Below, piece by piece: positions 42,441-52,794 of a stretch of 64,000 nucleotides of DNA. The translations under genes were made by a program, and so were the position numbers. Below the pieces are notes generated by a model, which had not been told where the DNA came from, did not search any database, and saw nothing but the letters and a program-made list of their open reading frames with translations. Source of the DNA: Euborellia annulipes (lineage: Eukaryota > Arthropoda > Insecta > Dermaptera > Anisolabididae); the NCBI GenBank assembly GCA_023213315.1, contig JAKCPI010007775.1, forward strand, positions 1 to 64,000. Reading direction: 5' to 3'. Position 1 is the first letter of the stretch. Each line of letters starts with the position of its first letter.

Positions 42441-42441
42441 T

Positions 42442-42717
42442 CAAGGGAGGATACAAGGAAGGAGAGGTAAAGGGGGTGATTACCCTCCCCCCACCCGAGA
42501 TTTGAAAATATATATTTTTTTTTTTTGGGAATTAAATTTTATTATTAATAATTAAAAATTTGATTTGTATATATATATTCGGGTAAACAAGTACGGAATG
42601 CAACTTTACATTACCGAAAGTAAGAAAAAAATAGTGTGCTGTGCTGTGCTACCAGTCACACCAGTTTACCCCTCTCCCCCCCCAAAAAAAAAAAAAACTT
42701 TCCCGGATCCGTTCTTG
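42442..42717. mobile_element. Diverged copy of the 3199 hAT-type MITE
   Basis: The ends CAAGGGAGGATACAAGG and CCCGGATCCGTTCTTG and the FamA-derived interior (AACAAGTACGGAATGCAAC, CATTACCGAAAGTAAG, CCAGTCACACCAGTTTACC) match 3199-3451. No TSD is left. Because both copies share the captured FamA piece, the capture preceded spread of this MITE. Confidence 0.65.
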
Positions 42718-43730
42718 CAAAGTTATCTATTATTACGGAAAAATTAAAATGACGGAAAATTTTTTGAAAATTATTTAAATACTGGTAAGATAGCGCGAGT
42801 ATTTATTTATTTATTTATTTTTAAAATATTATAAATAATTGGGTGAGAAAGACTTTAAATTCAGTAAACCTACATATAAGTTAGTGTAATATTAGTACCA
42901 TATCAACAATTCGCAAAAGTAGTCAAATAAAATTTACCAAATACAATCAGAGGTCACATATACTTGGATTATATTATTATTTTTAAGTCATCTTAGGCAT
43001 TTTTTGAAATTTATATAAAGTTTCTATATTTTTTGGGCTTTCAAAACGGCGACATGTTACTTTTTAAAATTATTATTTAAAATCAAATTAAAAATATTTC
43101 AACGATAAATGGGCTTTTGTTTGAAATATTTGGTATCAAAATGGCCTGGGAAGTATAAATTTACTATTAAGGCAGATAATAAAAAAGAGCATTTAGTATT
43201 ATAAAAAAATAAAAAGTCAATTTTGACTCACACTTTTATGCTGGGAAGTTGTTTTATTCTCCTGTTGGCTTGTAGAGCTCGAAGGGCAGAAAGTTGAAAA
43301 ATTGATAAGTGAAGTGTTGATAATTGAAGTCGGCGAAGGATCATGAAGAAAATCTAAAAATATATATATATTAATAAAGAATTTATTCCTTTTTTTATTT
43401 ATTTTTTTAATCACGTTCAATTTTCTTAAGCGTAATTTCACCCAGCCAGAGCCGGTGGTGGTCACAGAATTTTGTGAAGAAGAATAGGGTCCTATATTTC
43501 TGATGTAGGGGTTTAGGGGATTATGAAAATATTAATATTTGTTCTGACCAAAGGTGTGTCTGCAGGTTCCCTGGTCCCCTCCTTCTAGGACTGCTATTGC
43601 TCAGAGTCAATAGATTTATTCAATTCTATTTCCTCAAGAGAAAATAAAAAAAATAAAAATTCTCTCCACCCTCTCTCTTTAAAAATTCCCTGTTTTAAAA
43701 TATTTTATTTATTTTTTCTATTTTTTGCAT
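42718..43730. other. AT-rich non-coding stretch
   Basis: A more complex patch at about 43215-43345 and 43430-43470 has an 82-codon reverse frame without recognised features. Confidence 0.4.
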
Positions 43731-43734
43731 TTTT

Positions 43735-44065
43735 GATTGCGCACGGAACACTAGAAAGGCATCGTCCCAGCATCCCTATGCTGTTCAGATCACGACTAAC
43801 AGAACTAGTTTATGTTATGTTCATTCTTCCTTTGTCCTCATGACCTCCCGTGATTGGAACAAGATCCCTGCGTCTATCTTCCCCAAAACCTGTAATCTTC
43901 AGACTTTCAAGTCTAACCTCAACAGGCATCTTTTCAGTTCCCGCAGTTGAGTTTCCCTTTTATGCTTCTCCTTTTGTTTTTATTTTCTTCCTGGCTGTAT
44001 GTGACCACTGGTCATTATAGGTCTTCGGACCTTATGCACCCATTCCAAAAAAGAAAAAAAAAAAC
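43735..44065 (+). pseudogene. LINE 3' end: reverse transcriptase C-terminus and tail
   Basis: An open frame from about 43741 to the TGA at 43948-43950 reads ARNTRKASSQHPYAVQI, TTNRTSLCYVHSSFVLM, TSRDWNKIPASIFPKTCNLQ, TFKSNLNRHLFSSRS. This is the characteristic C-terminal pattern of non-LTR retrotransposon ORF2 proteins (RT-S-R...LWN-x-LP...F-K-x2-L-x-R-L). A 3' UTR with CTGGTCATTATAGGTCTTCG and an A-rich tail to about 44065 follows. The copy is 5'-truncated, as usual for LINEs. The clade (CR1, Jockey or similar) is not resolved from so short a piece. Confidence 0.75.
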
Positions 44066-44385
44066 ATAGTACTAGAAACAGAGAGTGACGTAGTAATAAT
44101 TTGAATCTCTAAATATTTCTGGGGAATTAATTATAATCAAATATCTTCAATATCTGGGTAAAAATTTAGATTTTTGACAGCTTTATGGCATGATTTATAG
44201 CCACCTCCATACAGACCCTTTGGGCAGCCATAAATAGACCCTTTTGTTTTCCCAGACAGTACCCTCACTTGAACTCAAGATCCTTTCTTAAATTTTTTTT
44301 TTTTTTTAAGGTCTTTTTCGGCATCTAAGGCCATCCTTGCAATGCAACAAAAAATATCCTAAATTGACAAAATACTTGCCCGCTA
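44066..44385. other. AT-rich stretch with SINE-tail-like fragment
   Basis: AAGGTCTTTTTCGGCATCTA at about 44310 matches the start of the reverse SINE at 9402. Nothing else is seen. Confidence 0.4.
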
Positions 44386-44470
44386 AAGGGGGCAATTGCT
44401 CGACGAAGGTGAGCATGGGGGTCCAGGGGGCGCAGTCCCCTTGCTAGACGGAAAGCATGCCGAAGGTAGT
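44386..44470. repeat. Repeat C double-hairpin motif
   Basis: GGCAATTGCTCGACGAAGGT, GAGCATGGGGGTCCAGGG and GGCGCAGTCCCCTTGCTAG correspond to 9999-10060 and 53818-53880. Confidence 0.6.
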
Positions 44471-44527
44471 TAAATAAAAAAGGATGTGGCGTGCCAAGTA
44501 ATATTATATATTATATATATATATAAA

Positions 44528-44773
44528 TGATAATAAGTGCAGGCTAGGCTTTTGGCAATGAGAAAATAACTTTTTTAGAGTGTTTGACGCCTTTTTTGCT
44601 TGCGAGAGCTGGTTATTATGTATAGATCTGCCTCTCAGACGTTTCGCTCCGAAATTTCAACAAGTAAGCCGCTGATGAAGAAGTGGTATTAAATGCCTTC
44701 GAAATTTTCGGAGAAAACACTCTAAAAAAGTTATTTTCTCATTGCCCAAAGCCTAGCCTGCACCTATTATCAG
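44528..44773. mobile_element. Foldback element with a hammerhead-like motif
   Basis: The left arm GTGCAGGCTAGGCTTTTGGC, AATGAGAAAATAACTTTTTT, AGAGTGTTT mirrors the right arm AACACTCTAAAAAAGTTATT, TTCTCATTGCCCAAAGCC, TAGCCTGCAC. The right interior carries CTGATGA (44672-44678), a stem containing GAAG/CTTC and GG/CC, and GAAATTTTC. The left interior has ACGTTTCGCTCCG, a possible relic of the second motif. Confidence 0.6.
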
Positions 44774-46138
44774 TTAAATAAAAAATTGTATTTAATTATG
44801 GCGCCTTGGAAAATATAAATTTTGTTTCTAATAAGAGAGCAATTAAGAAGTAAATGTCAGTTTAATTTTTCCAAGTCAATGATCAAATTCACTTTAATAT
44901 CTCGTTTTTTTTTTTTTAAATTATTTTTCACTTTATGAAATGTACAGTAAATATAAAGATATATGGATATCAATTATATATTTTATTTGGCAATGACAAG
45001 TTATTATTTTGTTTGGGTTAAAACAAAAAATTTTTAAGTTTATACTAAAGTAGATTGGTTTGTTTATCAAATAATAAATTATTTCAAGATTAAATTGAAA
45101 AAGGCTTATATTGAATAATCAATATTATATTTTTGAAAAGGTATTTACCAACTTATTAGAAAATTATCTTTTTCAGAGACCAAAAGTGATAAAAGAAAAT
45201 GTTTGAAAAGCATTAATAATAACATAATTTACTGATTGTTGGCTATATATTTATAAACTTTATAAATTGTATAATTTAATAATTGTACCTACCCAAAAAT
45301 GTGTTTTCTTTCAAAAAAATAATCACAAGTTAAAAAATACTATCACTTTATCCTAATTTATTAATGAATAATATAAAACAAATAATAAAAATATAATTAA
45401 TCACATTAAATCACTGCACTGCATTAAATGATGATGGCCACTGTGCCTTTGAGAAATAGAAGCTTCCAGAGTGTTCCAGAGTGACTGCTTTCAAAACGCA
45501 CCTTCGTCTTCTTGATCTTTTGTATATTCTTTGGATTTATAAAAATTGAATAAACTAATTAAATTGTAAGATTTAAATTAAATTATCTTTTTATTAATTA
45601 AAAAAAAATCAAAAAAATATTGTTTGAAATTTTATGGTAAAATATTTTAGAAAAAATATTTTTATACATCGAGAATAATCATACTGCCAAAGAATATAAC
45701 AATTAATTTTTAAATTAACAGCCATGTCATCATCTTAACCACTATTTTTATTCTCAAGAAACAAAAAATATTGTCTTCGAATATTTAAAAATTCTCTCAA
45801 CATACCGTGAGTATTTTGGAATTGATCAATAAAAGGTATAAATTATTTTACAAATCAAATTAAATATACTCTCAGATGTACAATAGTTGCTAGTGCACAG
45901 CCACAACCTCAAATTAAATATATTCTAAAAAATTAGGTTTATCTGTTTCTAATCATACAATTGAAATATGAGCCATTTATTTAGAAAATGACAACATATT
46001 ATTTAACAGATAAAATTATTCATGAGATAAATTTGATTTATTGTAATATGTATTAAACAAAACTAGAACTTTTCTTGATTGAAAATCGTGTATATATATA
46101 TATTTCTTACTTGTTAATGATTTGTTTATTTTTTTCAG
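44774..46138. other. AT-rich stretch, probably intronic or intergenic
   Basis: Nothing is recognised apart from a slightly GC-richer patch at about 45415-45510 (CACTGCATTAAATGATG, GCTTCCAGAGTGTTCCAGAG) with a small direct repeat. Confidence 0.45.
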
Positions 46139-46371
46139 AGCTGTTCGCATTCTAAAATAATTATCCTGCTCGTGGGGGTGGAGGTGGAGGAGTACTGTTG
46201 ATGGATGTTCGAGTCGTGAAGTTGAAATGATTAACACAAAGGCCATGGTCATTACCGTGTCAAGTCTTGGAGAGGGGTGCCTCTGGGGCATAGCCAAGCC
46301 CTCACCTCGCGAAGGCCGTCGTTTTTCGAGATTTTCAGGGCAGAAGAGCTTTATAAAAGGCACCACATCAG
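46139..46371 (+). CDS. Candidate 5' coding exon, unidentified gene
   Basis: The block is far richer in GC than its surroundings and is bounded by a strong acceptor (TTTATTTTTTTCAG, AG at 46137-46138) and a donor (ATCAG|GTAATT, GT at 46372). An ATG at 46227 opens a frame of 48 codons to the donor: MINTKAMVITVSSLGEGCLW, GIAKPSPREGRRFSRFSGQK, SFIKGTTS, with one base carried over. Upstream in the exon, that frame is closed by TAA at 46158-46160, which fits 5' UTR. The reverse strand is open for 116 codons over the same DNA, so strand and frame need confirmation. No protein family is recognised. Confidence 0.35.
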
Positions 46372-47620
46372 GTAATTAAGGAGAGCTGTCAAGGTAATCG
46401 CTAATGTCTGCTTTTCTCCCTGGATTTCTCTCTCAACCGTCTATTTAAGTCCATTAAAAATGAATATCACTAAACGATAGGCTGATTCCCACCCACTAAT
46501 CTTTCCCTTCTCAGTAATTCCTGAATCAGTTTATGAGCCATCTGACCCCGGAGGCATGAGAGAAAATAGTTAATAATGATCCTGGTTTTAAAAGGAAAAA
46601 AGAATATTTGAAATGTTTTATTGTATTATATCATATTTAGTGAAATAATATTAAAAATCTGCCATTAACAAAAATATTTAATAAAATATTTTTTCCTTGA
46701 TTCCCTCAAATAATGTATTCGTCTGTTGACTTTCTTAAAGTTATTTTCCCATTTGAAAAATGTATACATTTATGGTTTTCTACTCTAAAAATAAGTATTC
46801 TTCTTTGTCAAATTTAATCTCCTTGTCCACATTTTTATTTCTGTGTTTTTCGCGTTTTAATGATCTTGCAGTGGAGGGAATGGAATTATCTCTTGTCACC
46901 ATTCAGCTTTCTTTCGATAGGTTCCTTACATTTTTGTTTGTATTAATTTATCTATTATATATATATATATATATATAGAATTACATTGGTTTCCCCTGTT
47001 ATGGACAATTAATCATAAGAGCAAAAGCATAAATATATACAGCTTTTTCAACAGAAATTGGGGGGATGCAGGTGCGTCGACCTGTCAGCTAATAAAAGAA
47101 AAAATTAAATCTAGGGTCAACCAATCTTTAATCGAGCCATTGAACTATCTTCGTGATCATATGCATTAGAAAAAAGAAAATATTTCAAATGCAAATATCT
47201 TAAGAGGGTTCTGATTTTGATTGGTGTCAAACTATTCATTCTTTGTCAAAGGCTTTTGCAATCCTCGTTGAAAGCACAAGCAAATTTATGCTTAAAGGGA
47301 GTTTTGTGTCACTTGTCATTCTGAAGTTTTTTTTTTTTTTTCTTTTCAACATAATATTGTATAATAAAAAATATTTTATTATTTTCCTCTCTCTTTCTAC
47401 CTTCTTTGATAGAGATTAAAAATTCCACCTCCCTTTGATGACTCATCTCCGTATCTTCATTAGCAGCGAAATTTAGCCCTAGTTAGTTTATTATTCTTCT
47501 CTCGACGACGGATAAACATTGTTTTTAATTAGGGAAATGAAAAGATACAATAATAGAATACACACCCAAAACTATAATTAATATTATTAGACATAAGAGA
47601 TGAGAACAAATTATAAACTT
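46372..47620. other. Non-coding stretch downstream of candidate exon
   Basis: 46380-46565 is moderately GC-richer than average and may be intronic. A (TA)n microsatellite lies at about 46956-46977. Nothing else was recognised. Confidence 0.4.
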
Positions 47621-47755
47621 AAAAAAATCTCGTGTGACTGGTCTGTGCGAGCACACCTTACCTTCGGTAATCGAAAGTTGTGTTCTGTGCTTATCACACC
47701 AGATTTTTTTGTGTCGACATATATTTAGTTCCCGACAGTACGGTACAGTGAGGGA

Positions 47756-47955
47756 CAATATTAAGTCCAACTCATGCGTTTTCTACTTGTGATTATTTCA
47801 TTGTTTTTATAAAAGATAATGAAAATCTTAATTGGAAATTTTCTAGGTTTGAAACATGAAAGTTTCCACTAAAAAGTATATATAATATTTATTTAAAAAC
47901 AATGAAATAATCACATGTAGAAAACGCATGGGTGGGATTTAATATTGTCCCTCAT
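47756..47955. mobile_element. Tc1/mariner-like MITE, second copy
   Basis: The ends CAGTGAGGGACAATATTAAG and TTAATATTGTCCCTCA, with inner arms GTGATTATTTCATTGTTTTT and AAAAACAATGAAATAATCAC. A TA dinucleotide precedes it (47754-47755). It matches 35428-35637. Confidence 0.75.
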
Positions 47956-47959
47956 ATTT

Positions 47960-48110
47960 TATTTTATTAAATACCTGTAATACTAATATCAAGAATATAT
48001 ATAAAAAAATACTATGGTAACGTTTCGGCTATCTGAACTTAAACAAATTGCTTTATTCATTAATCTAGTAAGGGTTTTTTTTTGTTCAATGGATATATAA
48101 TGTTTTTTTT
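47960..48110. other. AT-rich fragment with ACGTTTCGGC box
   Basis: ATGGTAACGTTTCGGCTATC recalls the reverse complement of the GAAACGT part of the hammerhead-like motif. The rest of the motif is missing. It is perhaps a PLE-like tail remnant. Confidence 0.3.
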
Positions 48111-48113
48111 TTT

Positions 48114-48172
48114 AAACAATGAAATAATCACAAGTAGAAAACGCATGGGTGGGACTTAATATTGTCCCTCAC
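48114..48172. mobile_element. Half copy of the Tc1-like MITE
   Basis: AACAATGAAATAATCACAAG, TAGAAAACGCATGGGTGGGA and CTTAATATTGTCCCTCAC are one arm only. Confidence 0.65.
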
Positions 48173-48471
48173 CGAACATTGTCAGATTTTGTTTAAAATC
48201 TTATTTTCACGCTCTAGGAAGGGGTGGCCTAACTTAAATATAAAATTTCAACCTCCTAGCTCGATTTCTTCGTGCTTAAAATTGAATACACACAGACACA
48301 AACACACACACAGGCAGACAGACCATGTCGCGAAAATCACTTTTACTTTCTCTTACCCTATATATTTTGGATTCAGAGGGCCCAAAAACGTCTATATTCA
48401 TCAAAATTTCGACATCGAATTTTTGACATGAATCCAATACTTTCTCTCTCTATATATATTGGTTTTGGGGG

Positions 48472-48560
48472 CTCCCCGGTCTGGGGGGGGGGGGGGCTGG
48501 TGGGGGGGGGGGGGTGGTCTGTGCCCCCCCCTTTGGGGGGGGGGCCCCCCATGTAGACTA
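48472..48560. other. G-rich low-complexity insert
   Basis: GGTTTTGGGGGCTCCCCGG is followed by several G runs of 8-14 nt and C runs, ending GGGCCCCCCATGTAG. It interrupts the AT-rich loop of the FamA 3' hairpin. It could be a decayed MITE end or a sequencing or assembly artefact in a homopolymer region. Confidence 0.45.
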
Positions 48561-48565
48561 TATTA

Positions 48566-48930
48566 AGCGCCCCATACACGCAGTAAGTACGCGAGCCCGG
48601 CTCGGCTCGCCTTCAAACGAGCCAAATCTGCATTTGTGTGAGCTCTCGCGAGCCGAGCCGAACCTAGCCGGGACAGATCCGTCTGAACCTACTGTCCGGC
48701 ACGGCTCGGGAGCAGATTCGCACGTGAGTGGACTCTCACGGATCGGGCTCGTTCCTCAGATAAAGTATTTTATTTTATTTTTGGCTCGGCTCCTGAGAGT
48801 TCACACACATGTGGATTAGGCTCGTTTATAAGCGAGCCGAGCCGGGCTCGCGAGCCAGACTCGTACGCGTGTGTGGTGAAAAATTTCCTGGTCCGGCTCG
48901 TGTTTCAAAGTACTGCGTGTATGGGGCGCT
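48566..48930. mobile_element. PIF/Harbinger-like MITE with TTA TSD
   Basis: The ends AGCGCCCCATACACGCAGTA and TACTGCGTGTATGGGGCGCT are perfect 20-bp inverted repeats. TTA lies on both sides (48563-48565, 48931-48933), as in the PIF/Harbinger superfamily. The 365-bp interior is GC-rich with many GAGCCGAGCC / GGCTCGGCTC words able to pair. It has no transposase. Confidence 0.8.
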
Positions 48931-48965
48931 TTAACATATACATATAGGCAAGAGAAAGTAAAAAT

Positions 48966-49365
48966 GATTTAAAAACTAAAGAAAACACATGAATTTCCTG
49001 AAAAACATTAAAAATTTTATAAGAAAAATGTCATCATTTAAATTTAAATCTAAGGAAAAGGAGACATGATAAATCTGGGATTTTCGGAAATGATATTCAG
49101 AACCTTTTTTATTATTTTAACTAATTTCTATACTTTTTCTCTTATTTGTTGAAATTTTTCAATTAACTTTTTATAAATACTTATTCTATTTAAAAATTTT
49201 CTTACTTTAGAAACTACAACTTTCTTTTGTTGAATAAAATAAAATTTCTATATTTATTTTCAGTTCATTTTGTTTAGGATAATATATAGCCTTCCCTCTA
49301 TTTATAAGCTCTTTTTTTTACCACATTTAAATAACAAATAGCTCCCATTTTTTATGTGCATTGTT
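48966..49365. other. AT-rich non-coding stretch
   Basis: Nothing recognised. Confidence 0.5.
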
Positions 49366-49745
49366 CCAGGGACGTCCGGGAGAGAGATGAAATTCCATCC
49401 CGGGGTCAATTGGAGCGGCACGCGCCGGGCGTTCCTATCCTTGGGTAGCCTGTTAGTTTAAAGTCCCTCCTGATTAGAGATAATCAAACGGAGTCACGAA
49501 GAAGGGGAAGATAGAGCTCGAAACGCACTTGCTCATGTTTATTTATACAACCCCCTTAGGTTAAGTCCGACTCAAATAGAGATGACATGTTATTGGCGCA
49601 TCCTGCTAAATCGGCGGCCAAGTGACCGCGGAAGTGAGAATTAAGCCCCCTCTGATTAAATAAATACTCCAAGATGAAGATTAATCTAGCGAGAAGGGAG
49701 AAAGAAACTTATTTGCAATTAGACGCATTTTACCGAATTTATTAA
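49366..49745. other. GC-richer island of unknown function
   Basis: GACGTCCGGGAGAGAGATGA, CGGCACGCGCCGGGCGTTCC, ACGAAGAAGGGGAAGATAG, GCGGCCAAGTGACCGCGG and neighbouring sequence have near-balanced composition for about 380 bp, with many restriction-like complex words and no repeat partner in the window. No long open frame exists. It could be a UTR exon, a promoter or enhancer, or a conserved non-coding element. Confidence 0.35.
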
Positions 49746-50029
49746 ATGAGAAGGACGGACAGCCGCTCGCTTACGGAATTCTTTCTTACATCAATTATCG
49801 CCTCAATTGTAAAATTACACACTCTCCCTCTTTCTCTCCTCTCCTCTTTGTCATACTTGTTAACGAAATTGCTCGGAAAATGTAAGAAACATCATCTCAT
49901 AATTATTATGTTATTAACATCCCTCCCCCCTATTTTACTTCATCATATCAAGCATGTAATATGTATTATTACACTATATAAAATAATTGTTTTATATATA
50001 TATATATATATTTTTTTTTATAAAAAACA
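49746..50029. other. AT-rich stretch with (TA)n
   Basis: A long frame exists because of low complexity (CTCTCCCTCTTTCTCTCCTC). A (TA)n tract lies at about 49995-50011. Not gene-like. Confidence 0.4.
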
Positions 50030-50411
50030 CTTTTTTCTTATTCACATTCACACAATCTTTTCGGCAACTCAAGCCATATAAGGCTTTATATGATAACCGT
50101 TATTGGATATATATATTTGGAGTCCAGGCATTCTTATTTAAGCCATTTGGTATTTGGTGGTTTCCAAACTCTATGTTACCATGCCTCCCTTAAAAATATT
50201 TAATCATTTCACGCCTCCCCCCCCCCCCATATTTTATATAATAATAGAAACACAAAAATTTATCAATTCAAACCATTATTTACAATTTTTTTATAAAACT
50301 TTAGCAATCATTTAGAAAATTGCTCGCTCTGCCTATTATTCGCGCCTCCCCTTAGACTAGTCCGCGCCTCACAGTTTGGAAAACACTGCCCTACACCAAG
50401 CCCGAGGGCTA
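50030..50411 (-). repeat. SINE-1, reverse strand, split by a hAT-type MITE
   Basis: The SINE tail and middle are at 50030-50152 (CTTATTCACATTCACACAAT, TCTTTTCGGCAACTCAAGCC, GGAGTCCAGGCATTCTTATT, AAGCCATTTGG). The A-box end is at 50390-50411 (CTACACCAAGCCCGAGGGC). The middle including the B box has been replaced by the inserted element. Confidence 0.7.
50153..50389. mobile_element. hAT-type MITE (TTTCCAAACT family)
   Basis: The ends TGGTGGTTTCCAAACT and AGTTTGGAAAACACTG are imperfect inverted repeats. Interior words CATGCCTCCCTT, CGCGCCTC and C runs fit hAT MITEs. An 8-bp TSD is not visible because the host SINE lost sequence around it. Confidence 0.55.
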
Positions 50412-50503
50412 ATATATATTTATTTATAGAGGAAGGAGAGGGGGAGCAAAAGCCCTTAAAGGAGCAGGTAGAGAAATGACAAAATATCGGTTTTTAATTT
50501 TGG

Positions 50504-51912
50504 TCTAACCCTGGTCGTACACGAGGACATTTTTTAAGCAATTTCTGGCGACATTTCTTGCTCCATAAAAATGGCTTGAAAAAATGGCCTGTATTTCTAG
50601 CTTGAAAAAACCTGTCATACACGAGGACATTTGTATTTTTGGGGCCAATTCTGCGCAGAAACGTGCGCAGTTTGAAAATTTAAACTGACAGCTGAATCAA
50701 AAACTTTTTTAGGTTAAAACTATAAGAGGCCCTTAATATATATAGAAATATATATTTATTAATAAAAATAATATATAGACATACCTCTTTTTGAAAAAAA
50801 TAAGCTAAGAATTGTTTTTTAATATCTATACAAAGGATTTTTGGTTTCTTTAGATAAATAATAAATATTATATGCACAATGAAAATTTTATTTATTTAAA
50901 ATTTTGTTAATCATAAAACTAAAATATAAAGAAATGAATGCATTCATATATTAATATTACACAAAATATAACTTGATTGTGATTTCCAAGCCTGATGGTT
51001 ATGGTTTATAACCATCTGAACTGAATGTTCAGTCGAAAATAAACCTGCAACCAAAAACTACCGTGTTTTATTTTATTAACTATCAACATCTCAGTTCATC
51101 ATAAAAAACATTTCCACAATTTAAATTTAAATCATAATTGTTTGTTCAAATTCATCTAAAATAAATATTTTAGTTATTATCAAAGATTATATTCCAAATG
51201 AAAATTTAAATAAATAATAGTTATTTAAAACAAAGTATTCATTTACCTTATATAATAATATAAATATATAATTTAGATATTGCTCTTCTTTTATTATAAA
51301 CTATAATTTCCAAAAAAGAACTGCAAAAAAATATATTTTTATTAATTATTATATTCCAAGTGAAAATTTAAATAAATAATAATGTTATTTATTAATAATT
51401 TAATTAAATAATTAATTCTTACCTTAATTTTATTTTCCAAATGAGGTGTGTCTATATATTTTATATTTTTGTGATAATTTGACAATATAATTATTTTAAA
51501 GATCTGTCAACTGCTGTCAAAAAGTGAAAAATTCTAGGTTATGATAACAACAAATTTCCAAAAAGCGGTGTTGCCAGATATGGTCGATTTACTGCGCACC
51601 CTCTTTGCGTCGAATTGGCCCAAGAAAATAGAACACGGGCTATTTTTCTGGCGCGATCAGACAACTTTTCGTCATACACGGAGACATTTTTCTTGACCGA
51701 GAAATGTCTTCAAACGGCCATTTTCGACGCGTTTGCGTTTGTGCGCATTCTGATTGCGCCGATTTGGCCCGAAAAAATAGAACAAACATTTTTTTCAAGC
51801 CAATTCCAATTCCAATTACATTTTTGCTGTCATACACGAAGACATTTTTATGGAGCCAGAAATGTCGCCAGAAATTGCTTAAAAAATGTCCTCGTGTACG
51901 ACCAGGGTTAGA
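50504..51912. mobile_element. Terminal-inverted-repeat element, about 1.4 kb, unclassified
   Basis: The left end TCTAACCCTGGTCGTACACG, AGGACATTTTTTAAGCAATT, TCTGGCGACATTTCT is matched by the perfect reverse complement at 51860-51912 (AGAAATGTCGCCAGAAATTG ... ACCAGGGTTAGA). Subterminal copies of TCATACACGAGGACATTT occur at about 50622, 51669 and 51832, as expected for transposase-binding repeats. The interior is AT-rich, with no transposase. There is no convincing TSD, so the superfamily is open. Long frames across the right end (51615-52126) are by-products of the repeats. Confidence 0.75.
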
Positions 51913-52420
51913 GTTGGTTATCCATTTAAAGCGAAGGAGGCAAGAGCAGGGATATAGCTTGTGGAGTGCGAACACTGGAGTTCACTCCTCCCGAAATTCC
52001 AAAAAAAAAAAAAAAAAAATTATAAAAAATATTTTATTATTCTTTAAAATTTATTCATTGATAATCGTCGGGATCGTTCAAAAAACCATTCCCGAAAGAA
52101 TTTTATTCTTCGTTCCTGGATGCTAATCTTAAATTTATATGTTTATTTCATTATACTGTTATCTAAGTTAAGATTGAACATTTTATTTTTTTACTGTCAT
52201 TATAAAGAAATATTTTGTTGTAGATGAACAGTAGGACTTCGGAACAATCAAGATAGTCTCAACAAATGGAAAAGATTTCTGTCAATTCTGGATCCTACAA
52301 ATACAAGGACTTGACTGTTGTATTGATCTCCGGCTAACACATCTACAAAATAGGGCCAAACATGAATAAATCCAAAAGATGGAGACGAATTAAAAATATC
52401 AGTTTATGATAAAAGTAAGT
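51913..52420. other. AT-rich stretch, possible old coding patch
   Basis: 52210-52400 (CAGTAGGACTTCGGAACAAT, GATCTCCGGCTAACACATC) is more complex than its surroundings but without a sustained frame. Confidence 0.35.
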
Positions 52421-52794
52421 AATGCTGGCAGTGGCGTAACCAGGGGGGCGAGGGGGGCTCGAGCCCCCCCGCCCCAGGCGCATCGAGACCTTGGCGCCCC
52501 CCGAAACCGGCATAGGCGCCCTACGGCCTCTAAGATATAGCCCAGCGAATGTGATTTTATCATATTCTTTTCATCGATTGTCTTAAAAAATTGATTGTTT
52601 TCTTTTAAAATTATATTACAACTTGAATTCTACTATTTTAAAAGAATTTAATTCCAAAAATAATAAATAACGTATATAGAGGCTTTATAATTAAAATTTT
52701 TTTTATTTTGCAATATATAAGCCTTAATTTGATGTTTTATGGCTGTGGAGATTTACTCAGGATTCGTATAAACCTTAATATTTAATTTTTTGGA

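Larger units (their letters stand above)
47625..48965 (+). repeat. FamA repeat, heavily interrupted
   Basis: The 5' hairpin (AAATCTCGTGTGACTGGTCT, TTACCTTCGGTAATCGAAAG, CACACCAGATTTTTTTGTG) lies at 47625-47745. Tc1-like MITE sequence follows at 47756-47955 and 48114-48172. The body resumes at about 48180 (GTTTAAAATCTTATTTTCAC, CAGGCAGACAGACCATGTCG). The 3' hairpin is split at its loop by a G-rich insert (48472-48560) and a PIF-like MITE (48566-48930) before GCAAGAGAAAGTAAAA. Confidence 0.65.

Noticed and set aside
46016..46366. 116-codon reverse-strand frame as a gene
   Set aside because: Splice-site orientation and an ATG-containing frame favour the forward strand; no domain is visible on the reverse. 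Kept only as a caveat in the forward entry.
51018..51060. Another hammerhead-like motif (CTGAACTGAATGTTCAGTCG, then AAAATAAAC)
   Set aside because: The stem ACTGAA/TTCAGT is perfect, but the CTGANGA core is lost and the second box is incomplete; too weak to list.
51615..52126. 98- to 140-codon frames on both strands
   Set aside because: They lie within the terminal repeats and subterminal words of the 1.4-kb element; openness on both strands reflects composition.
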